Shown: positions 1-8,633, numbered from the stretch's first letter. The stretch is 64,000 nucleotides of DNA from Nocardia salmonicida NBRC 13393 (GCF_001613085.1 NZ_BDBR01000005.1:248001-312000), one strand, 5' to 3'. Notes: generated by a model not told the origin, from the sequence alone. Program-made: numbers and translations.

Positions 1-890
1 AGCAGCTTGTTGACGCCGGCGGCAGCCAGGTACAGCACCGCGATCATCAGGATCAGCGTGAGCGCCGCACCCCAGACACGTTCGCGGCCCGCGGCCTCCG
101 GGTTGGCCAGCTCTTGGTAGATCAACAGCGGCAGCGAGGCCATGTTGCCGTCGAAGATGTTCTGGTTGATCGACTTCGAGTAACCGACCAACACGAGCAC
201 CGGCGCGGTCTCACCCATCACGCGAGCGAGCGAGAGCAGGATGCCGCTGATCATGCCGGGAGCCGCGGTGGGAATGACGATCCGCAGGATGGTCTTCCAC
301 TTCGGCACGCCGAGCGCGTAGGACGCCTCGCGCAGCTCATCGGGTACCAGTTTCAGCATTTCCTCGCAGCTGCGCACGACCACCGGCAGCATCAGCAGCA
401 CAAGCGCCAACGAGACGGCGAAAGAGCTCTGCGGCATACCGAGCGTGGCGATCCACAGCGCGAAGATGAACAACGCGGCGACGATCGACGGCACACCGGC
501 CAGGATGTCGACCATGAAGGTGGTGACCTTGGCGAGCCGGCCACGGCCGTATTCGACCAGGTAGACCGCGGCCATGATGCCCAATGGCACCGCGATGACC
601 GAGGCGACGGCGGCCTGCACGATGGTGCCGTAGATGGCGTGGTAGACGCCACCGCCGGTCTCGTCCGGAAGGATGCCCTTCTGCGAGTTGAACCACCAGT
701 CCGATGACAAGATCGCGGTGAGGCCCTTGCTGACCACCAGACCTAGCACCCACACCAGCGGGATCAGGGCGATGACGAAACAGATGGTGACCATGGCGGT
801 GGCGACGTTGTTCTTGATCCGCCTGCCGGTGCTGACGTGACGGAACGTCGGTGCCTTGACCGGCTTGTCGAGGACAGTTGTCGTAGGCAT
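1..890 (-). CDS. pstA: phosphate ABC transporter permease PstA (3' end cut by window)
   Basis: This is an inner-membrane permease subunit of the high-affinity phosphate importer PstSCAB. About 296 codons are visible. The PstA family is usually about 300 residues, so only the last few residues lie outside the window. Several hydrophobic segments are readable, and the EAA-type cytoplasmic loop that contacts the ATPase PstB is present (DELREASYALGVPKWKTILR region). The ATG start shares one base with the pstC stop (TGATG), so it is translationally coupled. PstB would be expected just beyond the left edge. Regulation is probably from the candidate PHO box ahead of pstS. Confidence 0.95.
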   Translation of the reverse strand, partial: MPTTTVLDKPVKAPTFRHVSTGRRIKNNVATAMVTICFVIALIPLVWVLGLVVSKGLTAILSSDWWFNSQKGILPDETGGGVYHAIYGTIVQAAVASVIAVPLGIMAAVYLVEYGRGRLAKVTTFMVDILAGVPSIVAALFIFALWIATLGMPQSSFAVSLALVLLMLPVVVRSCEEMLKLVPDELREASYALGVPKWKTILRIVIPTAAPGMISGILLSLARVMGETAPVLVLVGYSKSINQNIFDGNMASLPLLIYQELANPEAAGRERVWGAALTLILMIAVLYLAAAGVNKL

Positions 891-1939
891 CAGCCGTTCA
901 CCTTTCCGCCGGAAGCGAGGCGGGCCAGCGCGTTGACGATGAAGGTCAGCGCGAAGAGAACGAAGCCGGCGGCGATATAGGCGCCGGTCGGCAGCGGTGA
1001 ACTGAACTCCGAGGCCGCCGAGGCGATCTTGGAGGCGAAGGTATAGCCGCCGTCGAACAGCGACCAGGTACCGGCGTTGCTCGCGGTGCGCAGCACGACC
1101 AGCACGGCGATCGTCTCACCGAGCGCACGGCCGAGGCCGAGCATGGAACCGGCGATCACACCGCTGCGACCGTAGGGCAGCACGGTCATCCGCATCACTT
1201 CCCACTTGGTGGCGCCGAGGGCCTGCGCGGCCTCGATGTGGGCGCGCGGGGTGAGTGCGAACACTTCGCGGGACACCGAGGTGATGATCGGCAGGATCAT
1301 CACCGCGAGCACGACGCCGGCGGTGAAGATGGTGCCGCCACCGCCGATCGAGACATTGCCATCGGAGAACAGGAAGAACCAGTCGAGGTTGCTGTTGAGG
1401 AACTCCTGCACCGGCGAGATCTGCGGCGCCAGCACGAGGAAGCCCCACAGGCCGAACACGATCGACGGCACCGCGGCGAGCAGGTCGATCAGCATCGTGA
1501 ACGGCTTACCCAACCGCGACGGCGCGTAGTGGGTCAGGAACAGCGCGATGCCGACCCCGATCGGCACCGCGACGACCAGTGCGAACACCGAGCTCAAGAC
1601 CGTGACCATGAACAGGTCGCGGATACCGAAGCGGAGATTGTTGGCATCGCCGGTCGAGAACTCGGTGCTGGTGAAGAAGTTGGCGTTGTTGGCCATGAGC
1701 GAGGGGACCGCGCGGATCAGCAGGAACAGCGCGATCAACGCGATGGCGGCGACGATCGTGGCGCCGGCCGCGGTGGCTGTCCACCGGAAGATCGTCTCGG
1801 CGTTCAGGCGGCCGGTACGACCCCCGTCAGGGGCCTTGTCGATTTTCGGTTCGGTCGGCATATTCGCAGTATCTCCGGCCGCCCGTGGGCTCGTCGAATT
1901 CGACGAGCCCACGGCGGTCACCTCAGGGTGCATGGTCAT
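890..1939 (-). CDS. pstC: phosphate ABC transporter permease PstC
   Basis: This is the second membrane permease of the Pst phosphate importer and forms a heterodimer with PstA. It has 349 residues. A soluble, polar N-terminus of about 50 residues is followed by hydrophobic helices and the EAA loop ([15 protein letters not shown]). Its start lies 13 nt after the pstS stop. There is no clear Shine-Dalgarno, and an internal Met at residue 27 (MPTEPKID) is an alternative start that would shorten the polar tail. It sits between pstS and pstA in one minus-strand operon. Confidence 0.95.
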   Translation of the reverse strand: MTMHPEVTAVGSSNSTSPRAAGDTANMPTEPKIDKAPDGGRTGRLNAETIFRWTATAAGATIVAAIALIALFLLIRAVPSLMANNANFFTSTEFSTGDANNLRFGIRDLFMVTVLSSVFALVVAVPIGVGIALFLTHYAPSRLGKPFTMLIDLLAAVPSIVFGLWGFLVLAPQISPVQEFLNSNLDWFFLFSDGNVSIGGGGTIFTAGVVLAVMILPIITSVSREVFALTPRAHIEAAQALGATKWEVMRMTVLPYGRSGVIAGSMLGLGRALGETIAVLVVLRTASNAGTWSLFDGGYTFASKIASAASEFSSPLPTGAYIAAGFVLFALTFIVNALARLASGGKVNG

Positions 1940-1952
1940 GGCCAGGGAGCGA

Positions 1953-3065
1953 TCAGGAGATGGCGTTGATCGCGGTGGTCAGCTTGGTCTTGAACTGATC
2001 CGGGATAGCGACGTACCCCGCCTCGTCCAGACCCTTCTGGCCGTTGGTGACGGCCGAGGTCAGGAAAGCCTTGACGGCCTTGCTGGTTTCGGCGTCGGCG
2101 TACTTCGAGCACACGATCTCGTAGGTCGGCAGGATGATCGGGTACGAACCGGCGACGGTCGGCTTGTAGAACGAGCTGACGTCGAGGACGAGGTCGTTGC
2201 CCTCACCCTTGATCTTGGCGCCGTCGATGGCCTTACCGGCCGACTCGGTGCTCAGCTTGACCGGGTCCTTCGATGCCGAGGTGATGATCTGCGCGATCGA
2301 CAGGCTCTGCGCCTTGGCGAAGGACCACTCGTTGTAGGTGATCGCGTTCTTGGTGTTCTTCACGGCCGCCGAGGTGCCCTCGTTGCCCTTCGAACCCTCG
2401 CCCACGCCGCCGGCGAAGACCTTGCCCGCGCCCTTGCCCCACGCGCCGTCGGAGGCAGCGTCGAGGTAGAGCTGGAAGTTGTCGGTGGTGCCCGACTCGT
2501 CGGAGCGGAAGATCACGGCGATCTTCTCCGAGGGGAGCTTGGCGTTGGGGTTGAGCGCCTTGATCTCCGGGGCATCCCAGGTGGCGACGGAGCCGTTGAA
2601 CACCTTGGCGGCGGTCGGACCGTCGAGCACCAGGTCGGTGACGCCGTCGACGTTGTAGGTGATGGCGATCGGGCCGAAGACGGTCGGCAGGTTCCATGCA
2701 GGGCTGGCACAGCGCTCGGCAGCCTTGGCCGGCTCTTCCTTCTTCGAGCTCAGCGGCGAGTCGGAACCACCGAAATCGGTCTGGCCACCGATGAACTCGT
2801 TGACACCCGCGCCCGAGCCACTCGAGGTGTAGTTCAGGGTGTAGCCGTCGCAGTTGGTCTCGTACGCCTTGACGAAACGGTCCATGGCGTTCTTCTGGGC
2901 CGAGGAACCGCTGGACTTCAGCGCCTTCTTGCCACCGCATTCGACGCTGGAGTTGGCAGCACTGCTCGTATCGCCAGCGGTGTTGTCGTCGCTGCCACAG
3001 GCGGCCAGGGTCATGGTGCCCACGGCGAGAACGCCGACCAGGGCACTGGTGCGCTTGAAGTTCAC
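1953..3065 (-). CDS. pstS: phosphate-binding lipoprotein PstS
   Basis: This is the extracytoplasmic phosphate receptor of the Pst importer, 370 residues. The start is a GTG preceded by GGAGGAAAA. It gives a short signal peptide ending in the lipobox LAAC (Cys about residue 20), so the protein is a lipid-anchored surface receptor. Phosphate-contact motifs are visible, such as [15 protein letters not shown] and [12 protein letters not shown]. Longer upstream readings of the same frame run through the PHO box region and are not credible. It is first in the operon pstS-pstC-pstA, and phosphate starvation control is inferred from the upstream direct repeat. Confidence 0.95.
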   Translation of the reverse strand: MNFKRTSALVGVLAVGTMTLAACGSDDNTAGDTSSAANSSVECGGKKALKSSGSSAQKNAMDRFVKAYETNCDGYTLNYTSSGSGAGVNEFIGGQTDFGGSDSPLSSKKEEPAKAAERCASPAWNLPTVFGPIAITYNVDGVTDLVLDGPTAAKVFNGSVATWDAPEIKALNPNAKLPSEKIAVIFRSDESGTTDNFQLYLDAASDGAWGKGAGKVFAGGVGEGSKGNEGTSAAVKNTKNAITYNEWSFAKAQSLSIAQIITSASKDPVKLSTESAGKAIDGAKIKGEGNDLVLDVSSFYKPTVAGSYPIILPTYEIVCSKYADAETSKAVKAFLTSAVTNGQKGLDEAGYVAIPDQFKTKLTTAINAIS

Positions 3066-3183
3066 TTTTCCTCCGACAATGCTGGGTGTCTCGCTCGGTC
3101 CCTCACCGGCCCGAGCGAGGCTGGGGGTGCAGGCGATCCCGAAGGAATGCGCGCACCAGGCGACGACTGTGCCGCCCAGAAGT

Positions 3184-3189
3184 AACCTA
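3184..3189 (-). promoter_or_regulatory. candidate -10 box for pstS
   Basis: Read on the minus strand this is TAGGTT, a TANNNT-type -10. It lies about 30 nt downstream of the candidate PHO box and about 120 nt upstream of the pstS GTG. No strong -35 is needed if an activator binds the repeats. This is a motif reading only. Confidence 0.35.
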
Positions 3190-3216
3190 GGGTCGCCCGG
3201 TTGACAGTGGGCCCGA

Positions 3217-3238
3217 CGTGGGTTAACGGAAAATGAAC
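3217..3238 (-). promoter_or_regulatory. candidate PHO box (two 11-nt direct repeats) upstream of pstS
   Basis: On the minus strand two adjacent 11-mers start with GTTCA and GTTAA (GTTCATTTTCC then GTTAACCCACG). Actinobacterial PhoP/RegX3-type regulators bind direct repeats of GTTCA-like units every 11 nt, and pst promoters are their classical targets. The match is good in the first five bases of each unit and weaker after that. Confidence 0.5.
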
Positions 3239-3334
3239 AGCCCGGCGCGATCGATGCGGCGAATGTGACGTTAGCCCCAGTTTTACTCGCAGGTACCCGG
3301 TCATCCGCGCAATATTCTCCTCGCGCACCAGAAT

Positions 3335-3353
3335 TCACCTCCGTGTGAGGTGA
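3335..3353 (-). terminator. small hairpin downstream of mshD
   Basis: TCACCTC and GAGGTGA form a perfect 7-bp stem with a 5-nt loop, 7 nt after the mshD stop in the direction of transcription. No T-run follows, so termination is only a possibility. The rest of the roughly 290-nt gap to pstS holds the PHO box and promoter described separately. Confidence 0.3.
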
Positions 3354-3359
3354 CTCGCA

Positions 3360-4268
3360 TCAAGGCAGTGAGTACGCGACGTCGATATGGGCGGGGGCGA
3401 ATCCGAGCTTGGTGTAGGTGTGCACCGCGGCGGTGTTGTCGGCCTCGGTATAGAGCAGGACTTCCGAGGATCCGGCCGCGCGCAGGTGCCGCAGACCGGC
3501 CAGGGTCAGCAGTCGACCGAGGCCACGCCCTTGCGCGGCCGGGTCGACCCCGACCACGTACACCTCACCGGCGGGGGCGGCGTCGGGGTGCTGTTTGGTC
3601 CAGTGGAAACCGAGCAGGCGGCTCGGATCGGCGGCGTCGAAAGCCAGAAAGAGACCGGCCGGTTCGAACCAGGATTCCGCGCGTCGAGCGGCGATCTCAC
3701 GCTCGGTCCAGCCGCCCTGTTCGGGATGCCAGGCGAAAGCCGCGTTATTCACCCGCAGGATTTCGAGGTCGTCGACCTGGCCCGCGTAGGTACGCAGGAT
3801 GAGGTCTCCGGGGACCTCGAGTTCGGGTAGCTCCGGGGTAGCCAGTGATCGGCGCATCTGCCACAGCTCGCGGGCGGTGCTCAGTCCTAGGCCGGTCGCC
3901 AACGCCTTGGCCGCGGGCAGGTCGCCGTGCGCCCACACCCTGGCGCCCGCGCCACCTTCGGCCAGCGCGGCGCGCACCAGCTCCGTACCGATACCGGCGC
4001 CACGCGCGGTCGGGTCTACGGCGACCTCGGCCATTGCGGGGTGTTCGTCATGTGCCGCAACAAGATTCGCGTAGCCGACCAGCTCACCGGCGCGGACCGC
4101 GAGCAAATGCCTGGTCGAGGGGTCGACTTCGGCGAGGGAGAGCACCGCTTGCTCGGAGACCGGGGCCACGCCGTCGACCTCAGCCGCGCGTTCGAGCAGT
4201 GCGCGCACCGTGTTCACGGTGCCGGGCTCGACCTGATCGGTCCAGGTCAGGGTTGCTGTGTCCGACAT
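3360..4268 (-). CDS. mshD: mycothiol synthase MshD
   Basis: This enzyme acetylates Cys-GlcN-Ins with acetyl-CoA, the last step of mycothiol synthesis, in the cytoplasm. At 302 residues it contains two GNAT acetyltransferase domains in tandem, as in the family. The C-terminal one has a clear acetyl-CoA loop (DPAAQGRGLGRLL) and the N-terminal one a related loop (DPTARGAGIGTEL). The ATG start has AGAGGA upstream. The gene neighbours glnR and the pst genes, as mshD (Rv0819) does in mycobacteria. Mycothiol is restricted to Actinobacteria, which supports the taxonomic assignment. Confidence 0.93.
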   Translation of the reverse strand: MSDTATLTWTDQVEPGTVNTVRALLERAAEVDGVAPVSEQAVLSLAEVDPSTRHLLAVRAGELVGYANLVAAHDEHPAMAEVAVDPTARGAGIGTELVRAALAEGGAGARVWAHGDLPAAKALATGLGLSTARELWQMRRSLATPELPELEVPGDLILRTYAGQVDDLEILRVNNAAFAWHPEQGGWTEREIAARRAESWFEPAGLFLAFDAADPSRLLGFHWTKQHPDAAPAGEVYVVGVDPAAQGRGLGRLLTLAGLRHLRAAGSSEVLLYTEADNTAAVHTYTKLGFAPAHIDVAYSLP

Positions 4269-4321
4269 CGCGTCCTCTCGAAGCGTGGCACGGTCACCGT
4301 ATTGCGCCGCGCCGACGAGCG

Positions 4322-5083
4322 CTACTGCGCGGAGCCGTTCACCGGGGCGAAGGAGTCGTCGCCGTCGATGTCCTCGTCGACGAAGGTCACCACCTCGCCC
4401 TTGGCGGCGGCTGTTCGAGCCGGGCGCACGGCCTTGTAGCCGACATTGCGCACGGTGCCGATCAGCGACTCGTACTCGGTGCCGAGCTTGGCGCGCAGGC
4501 GTCGCACGTGCACGTCGACGGTGCGGGTGCCACCGAAGAAGTCGTAGCCCCAGACCTCTTGCAGCAGTTGGGCACGGGTGAACACCCGGCCCGCGTGCTG
4601 AGCGAGATACTTGAGCAGCTCGAATTCCTTGTAGGTGAGGTCGAGCGGGCGACCACGCAGCCGCGCGGTGTAGGTGCCCTCGTCGATCACCAGCTCACCC
4701 AGGGTGATCTTGCCGGTGTTCTCCGGGCTGGCGACCCCACCGTTGCGTCCGACCAGCAGCCGCAGGCGCGCATCGAGCTCGGCGGGGCCGGTGCCGGGCA
4801 GCAGGATGTCGTCCAGGCCCCAGTCCGCGTTGACGGCCACCAGGCCGCCCTCGGTCAGGACCGCGACCACCGGCACCGAGGACCCGGTACTGCCGAGCAG
4901 TCGGCACAGACCGCGCGCGGCGGCCAGGTCCGTTCTCGCGTCGACCAGCGCGACATCGGCACTACTCGCCTCCAGCAGGGACGACACCTCGGTCGGCGCG
5001 GGCCGGACGTTGTGCGCCAGTAGCGTCAACGACGGCAGGACCGCGTCGGGGTTGGGGTCGGAGGTCAGTAGGAGCAGCTCCAT
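4322..5083 (-). CDS. glnR: GlnR-family winged-helix transcriptional regulator
   Basis: This is a 253-residue OmpR-type regulator with an N-terminal receiver-like domain (about 1-115) and a C-terminal winged-helix DNA-binding domain (about 130-225) that includes [15 protein letters not shown]. It closely resembles the mycobacterial GlnR (Rv0818) as recalled, which controls nitrogen assimilation. The receiver is of the orphan type and no histidine kinase is adjacent, so control is probably not by conventional phosphotransfer. The ATG start follows AGGAGGAG at good spacing. An acidic tail of about 25 residues follows the DNA-binding domain. The gene is divergent from lmeA and upstream of mshD. 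Confidence 0.9.
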   Translation of the reverse strand: MELLLLTSDPNPDAVLPSLTLLAHNVRPAPTEVSSLLEASSADVALVDARTDLAAARGLCRLLGSTGSSVPVVAVLTEGGLVAVNADWGLDDILLPGTGPAELDARLRLLVGRNGGVASPENTGKITLGELVIDEGTYTARLRGRPLDLTYKEFELLKYLAQHAGRVFTRAQLLQEVWGYDFFGGTRTVDVHVRRLRAKLGTEYESLIGTVRNVGYKAVRPARTAAAKGEVVTFVDEDIDGDDSFAPVNGSAQ

Positions 5084-5271
5084 GGGGCTCTCCTCCTATC
5101 TCGTTGCTCCGCGGACGACAGCAGCCGCGTAGCTACGTCGCCGAAACACAGGTTAAGTCGTGTGCAACATTAGCGCCTCCACAGCCACTACCTCGCAACA
5201 CGGCGTCCGTTTTGTGTCCTTCGCTCTGGTCCTGGTCGCGGGCGGGGCCCGCGACCCGCGGCGCCAGCCGC

Positions 5272-5277
5272 TAGTGT
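5272..5277 (+). promoter_or_regulatory. leaderless -10 box for lmeA
   Basis: TAGTGT is followed by 6 nt and then the ATG at 5284, with no Shine-Dalgarno. Transcription probably starts at the first base of the codon. The rest of the 200-nt divergent gap to glnR shows no other clear motif. Confidence 0.6.
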
Positions 5278-5283
5278 CACATC

Positions 5284-6132
5284 ATGCGCAAGCTGATCAT
5301 CGGGCTTCTCTGCCTGGCCGGTTTGGCGGTGGTCATCGATTTCGGCGCCGCCGCCTATTCGGAGTACCACGTCTCCCGTCAACTGCGGGCAGGCGCGGAT
5401 CTCTCGGCCGACCCGGAAGTGACGTTCCACGGATTTCCGTTCACGGCGCAGGCGATGAGCGGCCGCTACGACGACGTGACCATCCGCGCCCGCGGCGTGC
5501 GCCCCGACATCCCCGGCGAGGTCGGCATCGAGGCCAAGCTGCAGGGCTTGCACGCCCCCGCGAGCGAGTTGCTCGACGGCGCGGCCCGCAAGGTGCAGGT
5601 CGACCGGATCGACGCGTTGATGCGGTTCGAGCCCACCGAGCTCGGCAAGCTCTTCGGCATCCCGGACCTGCAGGTCCACACTCCGCCCGCCGACAAGTCC
5701 GACGGGACGGGCGGCTCCGGCGGGTCGGGTATGACGACCGCGGGCGTCCTCGTCCTGAAGGGCACCCTGCCGACCACGGCGAACGGGCGCGTCCTCCCCG
5801 TCGGTGTCACCCCTTCCAGTTCCGCGACGCGCGTGCCGGTGCAGATCCAGGCCGACCTGTTGCTCGAGGGCGACAAGGTCCGCATCCAGGCGACCGGTTT
5901 CTACACCGACACCACCAGCACCACCGACACGACCGCGGCGGTGACCACCGATTCGAAGATCCCCGAGACCGATCACGCCGCTGTCCTCGCTCGCTTCAGC
6001 CGTACGATCGATATCAAGGAGTTGCCGTTCGGTGTCGCACCGACCGAGGTGTCGGCGCTCGGCGGCCAGATCGTCGTCGAGGGTGTCGGCCGCAACGTCA
6101 CCATCGACCTGGACCGATTGCAGCAACCATGA
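5284..6132 (+). CDS. lmeA: LmeA-like DUF2993 phospholipid-binding protein
   Basis: The protein has 282 residues: an N-terminal signal or anchor segment (about residues 3-25) and then an extracytoplasmic DUF2993 domain. In mycobacteria the homologue LmeA (Rv0817c) is a periplasmic phosphatidylinositol-binding protein needed for lipomannan mannan elongation. The same role is inferred here from sequence resemblance and identical gene order next to glnR. A Gly/Ser-rich insert lies near residue 145, and a Thr-rich loop (DTTSTTDTTAAV) near residue 205. Its stop overlaps the next start by ATGA. Confidence 0.8.
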   Translation: MRKLIIGLLCLAGLAVVIDFGAAAYSEYHVSRQLRAGADLSADPEVTFHGFPFTAQAMSGRYDDVTIRARGVRPDIPGEVGIEAKLQGLHAPASELLDGAARKVQVDRIDALMRFEPTELGKLFGIPDLQVHTPPADKSDGTGGSGGSGMTTAGVLVLKGTLPTTANGRVLPVGVTPSSSATRVPVQIQADLLLEGDKVRIQATGFYTDTTSTTDTTAAVTTDSKIPETDHAAVLARFSRTIDIKELPFGVAPTEVSALGGQIVVEGVGRNVTIDLDRLQQP

Positions 6133-6563
6133 TCGAGATCGTCATTCTGGCCGCCGTCATCGCGGCCGCCGTCGCGGTGGGCTTCGCGCTGTCGCGTAAG
6201 CAGGGGCAGGTTCGTCCGGCCTCCCTCGACCCCGAGACCCAACAGCGCGCCCAGCTGCTCGATGCCGCGGGTGTGACCGGCGAGGCCCCCGCGGTGTTGC
6301 ATTTCTCCGCCGACTGGTGCGGCCCGTGTGACGCGGTCCGCCGGGTCGTGGCGGGCGTCACCGCCGAACTGTCGGAATCCCCGAATGCCCCGCGCGACAT
6401 CGAGATCGATATCGATGCCGCTCCCGCGCTCGCCCGCGAGCTCAATGTGCTCTCCCTGCCGACGACCTTCGTCTTCGACGCCGAGGGAAAGGAACGCTTC
6501 CGCATCTCCGGCGTCCCGAAGGCGGGCGACCTGCGTACCGCCCTCGAGCCCCTGACTGTGTGA
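6129..6563 (+). CDS. membrane-anchored thioredoxin-like protein (ThiX type)
   Basis: This 144-residue protein has one N-terminal membrane helix (about 4-21) and a thioredoxin fold with the active-site motif WCGPC (Cys64, Cys67) and a cis-Pro region at LSLPTTFVF. It is translationally coupled to lmeA through an ATGA overlap. The mycobacterial counterpart is thiX (Rv0816c), which has the same position ahead of the cysA-sseC sulfur genes. The likely role is thiol-disulfide exchange at the membrane, but the substrate is unknown. Confidence 0.85.
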   Translation: MIEIVILAAVIAAAVAVGFALSRKQGQVRPASLDPETQQRAQLLDAAGVTGEAPAVLHFSADWCGPCDAVRRVVAGVTAELSESPNAPRDIEIDIDAAPALARELNVLSLPTTFVFDAEGKERFRISGVPKAGDLRTALEPLTV

Positions 6564-6611
6564 TCAAGCCCCATATCCAGGGGGGCCGAGACATTCTCCG
6601 GGGAGACCGGG

Positions 6612-6617
6612 TAAACT
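6612..6617 (+). promoter_or_regulatory. leaderless -10 box for the polycysteine leader peptide
   Basis: TAAACT is followed by 7 nt and the GTG at 6625, so the transcript would begin at or next to the start codon. This promoter would drive the leader peptide and the DUF4395-cysA-sseC operon. Confidence 0.6.
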
Positions 6618-6624
6618 ACTTCTC

Positions 6625-6711
6625 GTGCAAACCGACCACGAGCTGATGCTCACCCGACGCCGCACAGTTGACCTGTGTCGCCTCGGTGGTTGTTGCTGCC
6701 TGTGCTGCTGA
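6625..6711 (+). CDS. polycysteine leader peptide (cysteine-responsive attenuator)
   Basis: This is a 28-codon leaderless ORF starting at GTG. Its C-terminal end reads LCRLGGCCCLCC before the TGA, with six Cys in the last twelve residues. An internal in-frame ATG (6646) gives the shorter form MLTRRRTVDLCRLGG plus the Cys tract. In mycobacteria, leaderless polycysteine short ORFs directly upstream of a DUF4395-sulfurtransferase-sseC operon act as cysteine-responsive attenuators. The downstream operon here is the same, so the same mechanism is inferred: ribosome stalling on Cys codons when cysteine is short would expose downstream translation. Confidence 0.85.
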   Translation: MQTDHELMLTRRRTVDLCRLGGCCCLCC

Positions 6712-6842
6712 ACGATCGGCCCATTCTCTCCCGAGATTTCTGACGTCGATCCATGCCCGCCGCGCGAGTGATCCTCTCGGATCCCCCGGCGAACAGGTAG
6801 ATCCCCCTGGAAGTGCTCATCTGAAGCGCAGGAGTTCGCACA
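6712..6842 (+). promoter_or_regulatory. attenuator region between polycysteine ORF and DUF4395 gene
   Basis: This 131-nt stretch has no other convincing gene. It contains a small GATCC-tctc-GGATC hairpin (6770-6783) and two similar GATCCCCC-containing elements. It ends with the Shine-Dalgarno GCAGGAG ahead of the DUF4395 ATG. It is the expected place for the alternative RNA structures that couple leader translation to operon expression. The structures themselves were not computed. Confidence 0.45.
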
Positions 6843-7385
6843 ATGACCGATTCTGATTCCCTACCTCGCGTAGACGTCCGAGGGCCGCGTTTCGTGGCCT
6901 GGATCACCACCGGCGTCCTCGTCCTGGTGCTACTCGTCAGCGCCTTCTCGACCCTCGCCGCCGCGATCCTGATCGGCCTGCAGGCCGTCGTGTTCGCGAT
7001 CGGCGCGATTGCGGGCCCTGCCAAGCACCCTTACGGCCGGATCTACGCCGCGTTCGTCGCGCCGCGTAACGGTCCGCCCACCGAGACCGAGCCCGTGCCG
7101 CCGCTGCGTTTCGCGCAAGCGCTCGGCTTCGTGTTCGCCGGTCTCTCCCTGCTGGGCTTCGCGCTCGGCACCTCGATCGTCGGCGCGGTGTTCGCCGGCT
7201 TCGCCCTGTTCGCGGCGTTCTTGAACGCGGCGTTCGGGGTCTGCCTGGGTTGCCAGATCTATCCGCTGGTAGCTCGCTTCCGCCGGTCAGCTCCACACAT
7301 TGGCGGAACTGGCCGCCCCTCCGTGGTTACGCAGGCTGCCTCCTCCGGGCCTGATGCCAACTCCGCCGCTCCGGCACCGAACTGA
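6843..7385 (+). CDS. DUF4395 membrane protein
   Basis: This 180-residue integral membrane protein has two hydrophobic blocks (about 18-55 and 95-125), each able to form two helices, followed by a polar tail. A pair of cysteines in the second block (FGVCLGCQIYPL) is a family hallmark and suggests handling of a sulfur species or thiol chemistry in the membrane. The ATG has AGGAG upstream. It is the first structural gene after the polycysteine leader and lies 28 nt before the thiosulfate sulfurtransferase gene. The exact function is not known. Confidence 0.85.
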   Translation: MTDSDSLPRVDVRGPRFVAWITTGVLVLVLLVSAFSTLAAAILIGLQAVVFAIGAIAGPAKHPYGRIYAAFVAPRNGPPTETEPVPPLRFAQALGFVFAGLSLLGFALGTSIVGAVFAGFALFAAFLNAAFGVCLGCQIYPLVARFRRSAPHIGGTGRPSVVTQAASSGPDANSAAPAPN

Positions 7386-7413
7386 CCCCCTGCACGTCTC
7401 TGAAAGGAACAAC

Positions 7414-8247
7414 ATGGCTCGCTCCGATGTCCTGGTCTCCGTTGACTGGGCCGAAGAGAACCTCAACGCCCCCGGCGTCGTCTTCGTCGAGGTCGACGAG
7501 GACACCTCCGCCTACGAGGGTGGCCACATCGAAGGCGCCATCCGCCTGGACTGGAAGACCGACCTGCAGGATCAGGTCCGTCGTGACTTCGTGAACCAGG
7601 AGCAGTTCTCCGACCTGCTCTCGACGCGTGGCATCGGCAACGATGACACCGTGGTGCTCTACGGCGGCAACAACAACTGGTTCGCGGCCTACGCCTACTG
7701 GTACTTCAAGCTCTACGGCCACAACGACGTCAAGCTGCTCGACGGCGGCCGTAAGAAGTGGGAGCTCGACGGTCGTCCGCTCTCGCGTGACGCGGTCTCG
7801 CGCCCGGCCACCCAGTACAAGGCCGCCGCTCCCGACCTGAGCATCCGCGCGTTCCGTGACGAGGTCATCGCGGCCATCGGCACCAAGAACCTGGTCGACG
7901 TGCGCAGCCCCGACGAGTTCTCGGGCAAGATCCTCGCCCCCGCGCACCTGCCGCAGGAGCAGAGCCAGCGTCCCGGCCACATCCCGGGCGCGATCAACGT
8001 GCCGTGGAGCAAGGCCGCGAACGAGGACGGTACCTTCCGCAGCGACGCCGACCTGGCCGAGCTGTACAAGGACGCGGGCCTGGACGGCGAGAAGGAAACC
8101 ATCGCCTACTGCCGCATCGGCGAGCGTTCCTCGCACACCTGGTTCGTGCTGCAGGAGCTGCTCGGCCACCAGAACGTCAAGAACTACGACGGCAGCTGGA
8201 CCGAATACGGTTCCCTCGTCGGAGCGCCTATCGAGTTGGGAGCGTAA
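7414..8247 (+). CDS. thiosulfate sulfurtransferase (rhodanese, CysA/SseA type)
   Basis: This 277-residue protein has two rhodanese domains in tandem. The C-terminal active-site loop is CRIGERS, with catalytic Cys233, which would carry the persulfide taken from thiosulfate. Length and motif match the mycobacterial CysA2/CysA3 sulfurtransferases as recalled. The ATG follows AAAGGAAC at good spacing. It lies between DUF4395 and sseC in the cysteine-responsive operon. The role is cytoplasmic sulfane sulfur transfer or thiosulfate detoxification. Despite the name CysA it is unrelated to the sulfate ABC ATPase. Confidence 0.95.
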   Translation: MARSDVLVSVDWAEENLNAPGVVFVEVDEDTSAYEGGHIEGAIRLDWKTDLQDQVRRDFVNQEQFSDLLSTRGIGNDDTVVLYGGNNNWFAAYAYWYFKLYGHNDVKLLDGGRKKWELDGRPLSRDAVSRPATQYKAAAPDLSIRAFRDEVIAAIGTKNLVDVRSPDEFSGKILAPAHLPQEQSQRPGHIPGAINVPWSKAANEDGTFRSDADLAELYKDAGLDGEKETIAYCRIGERSSHTWFVLQELLGHQNVKNYDGSWTEYGSLVGAPIELGA

Positions 8248-8252
8248 TCAAT

Positions 8253-8558
8253 ATGTGTGCAGCACCTACCCAGGGTCAGGCCATTCCGGCCGGCGTCGAT
8301 GTGGAGAAGGAAACGGTCATCACCGGCCGTGTCCTGAGCACCGACGGCCAGCCCGTCGGCGGCGCGTTCGTGCGTCTGCTCGACGGCAACGGTGACTTCA
8401 CCGCCGAGGTCGTCGCCTCCGGCACCGGTGATTTCCGCTTCTTCGCCGCGCCGGGTTCGTGGACCCTGCGCGCGCTGTCCTCGTCGGGCAACGGCTCCGC
8501 CGAGATCAGCCCCGAGGGCGCGGGCATCCACGCTGTGGATGTCGCGGTCGCGAAGTAA
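8253..8558 (+). CDS. sseC: SseC family DUF1416 protein
   Basis: This small protein of 101 residues has a carboxypeptidase-regulatory-like beta-sandwich pattern (GRVLSTDGQPVGGAFVRLLD). It starts with MCAAP, and the N-terminal Cys2 is notable for a protein in a sulfur operon. The homologues SseC1 and SseC2 always follow the cysA-type sulfurtransferase in mycobacteria, but their biochemical role is undefined. It starts 5 nt after the sulfurtransferase stop and is followed by a strong terminator, so it ends the operon. Confidence 0.92.
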   Translation: MCAAPTQGQAIPAGVDVEKETVITGRVLSTDGQPVGGAFVRLLDGNGDFTAEVVASGTGDFRFFAAPGSWTLRALSSSGNGSAEISPEGAGIHAVDVAVAK

Positions 8559-8567
8559 GAAGCTCAC

Positions 8568-8612
8568 AACGGCCCTGGTAGTTCCTGTGCGGGAACTACC
8601 AGGGCCGTTTTC
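8568..8612 (+). terminator. strong intrinsic terminator after sseC
   Basis: An 18-bp perfect stem (8568-8585 with 8592-8609) closes a 6-nt loop and is followed by a short T-rich tract. It starts 10 nt after the sseC stop and separates the sulfur operon from the microprotein gene. Confidence 0.9.
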
Positions 8613-8633
8613 GTATCCGTTGCCGGGAGTAGC

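Noticed and set aside
1548..3185. A 545-codon plus-strand frame over pstC and pstS
   Set aside because: It is a shadow of pstS/pstC, with no ribosome-binding site or family resemblance.
3062..3328. An 88-codon minus-strand ORF in the pstS upstream region
   Set aside because: It overlaps the candidate PHO box, the -10 and the pstS ribosome-binding site and shows no conserved pattern.
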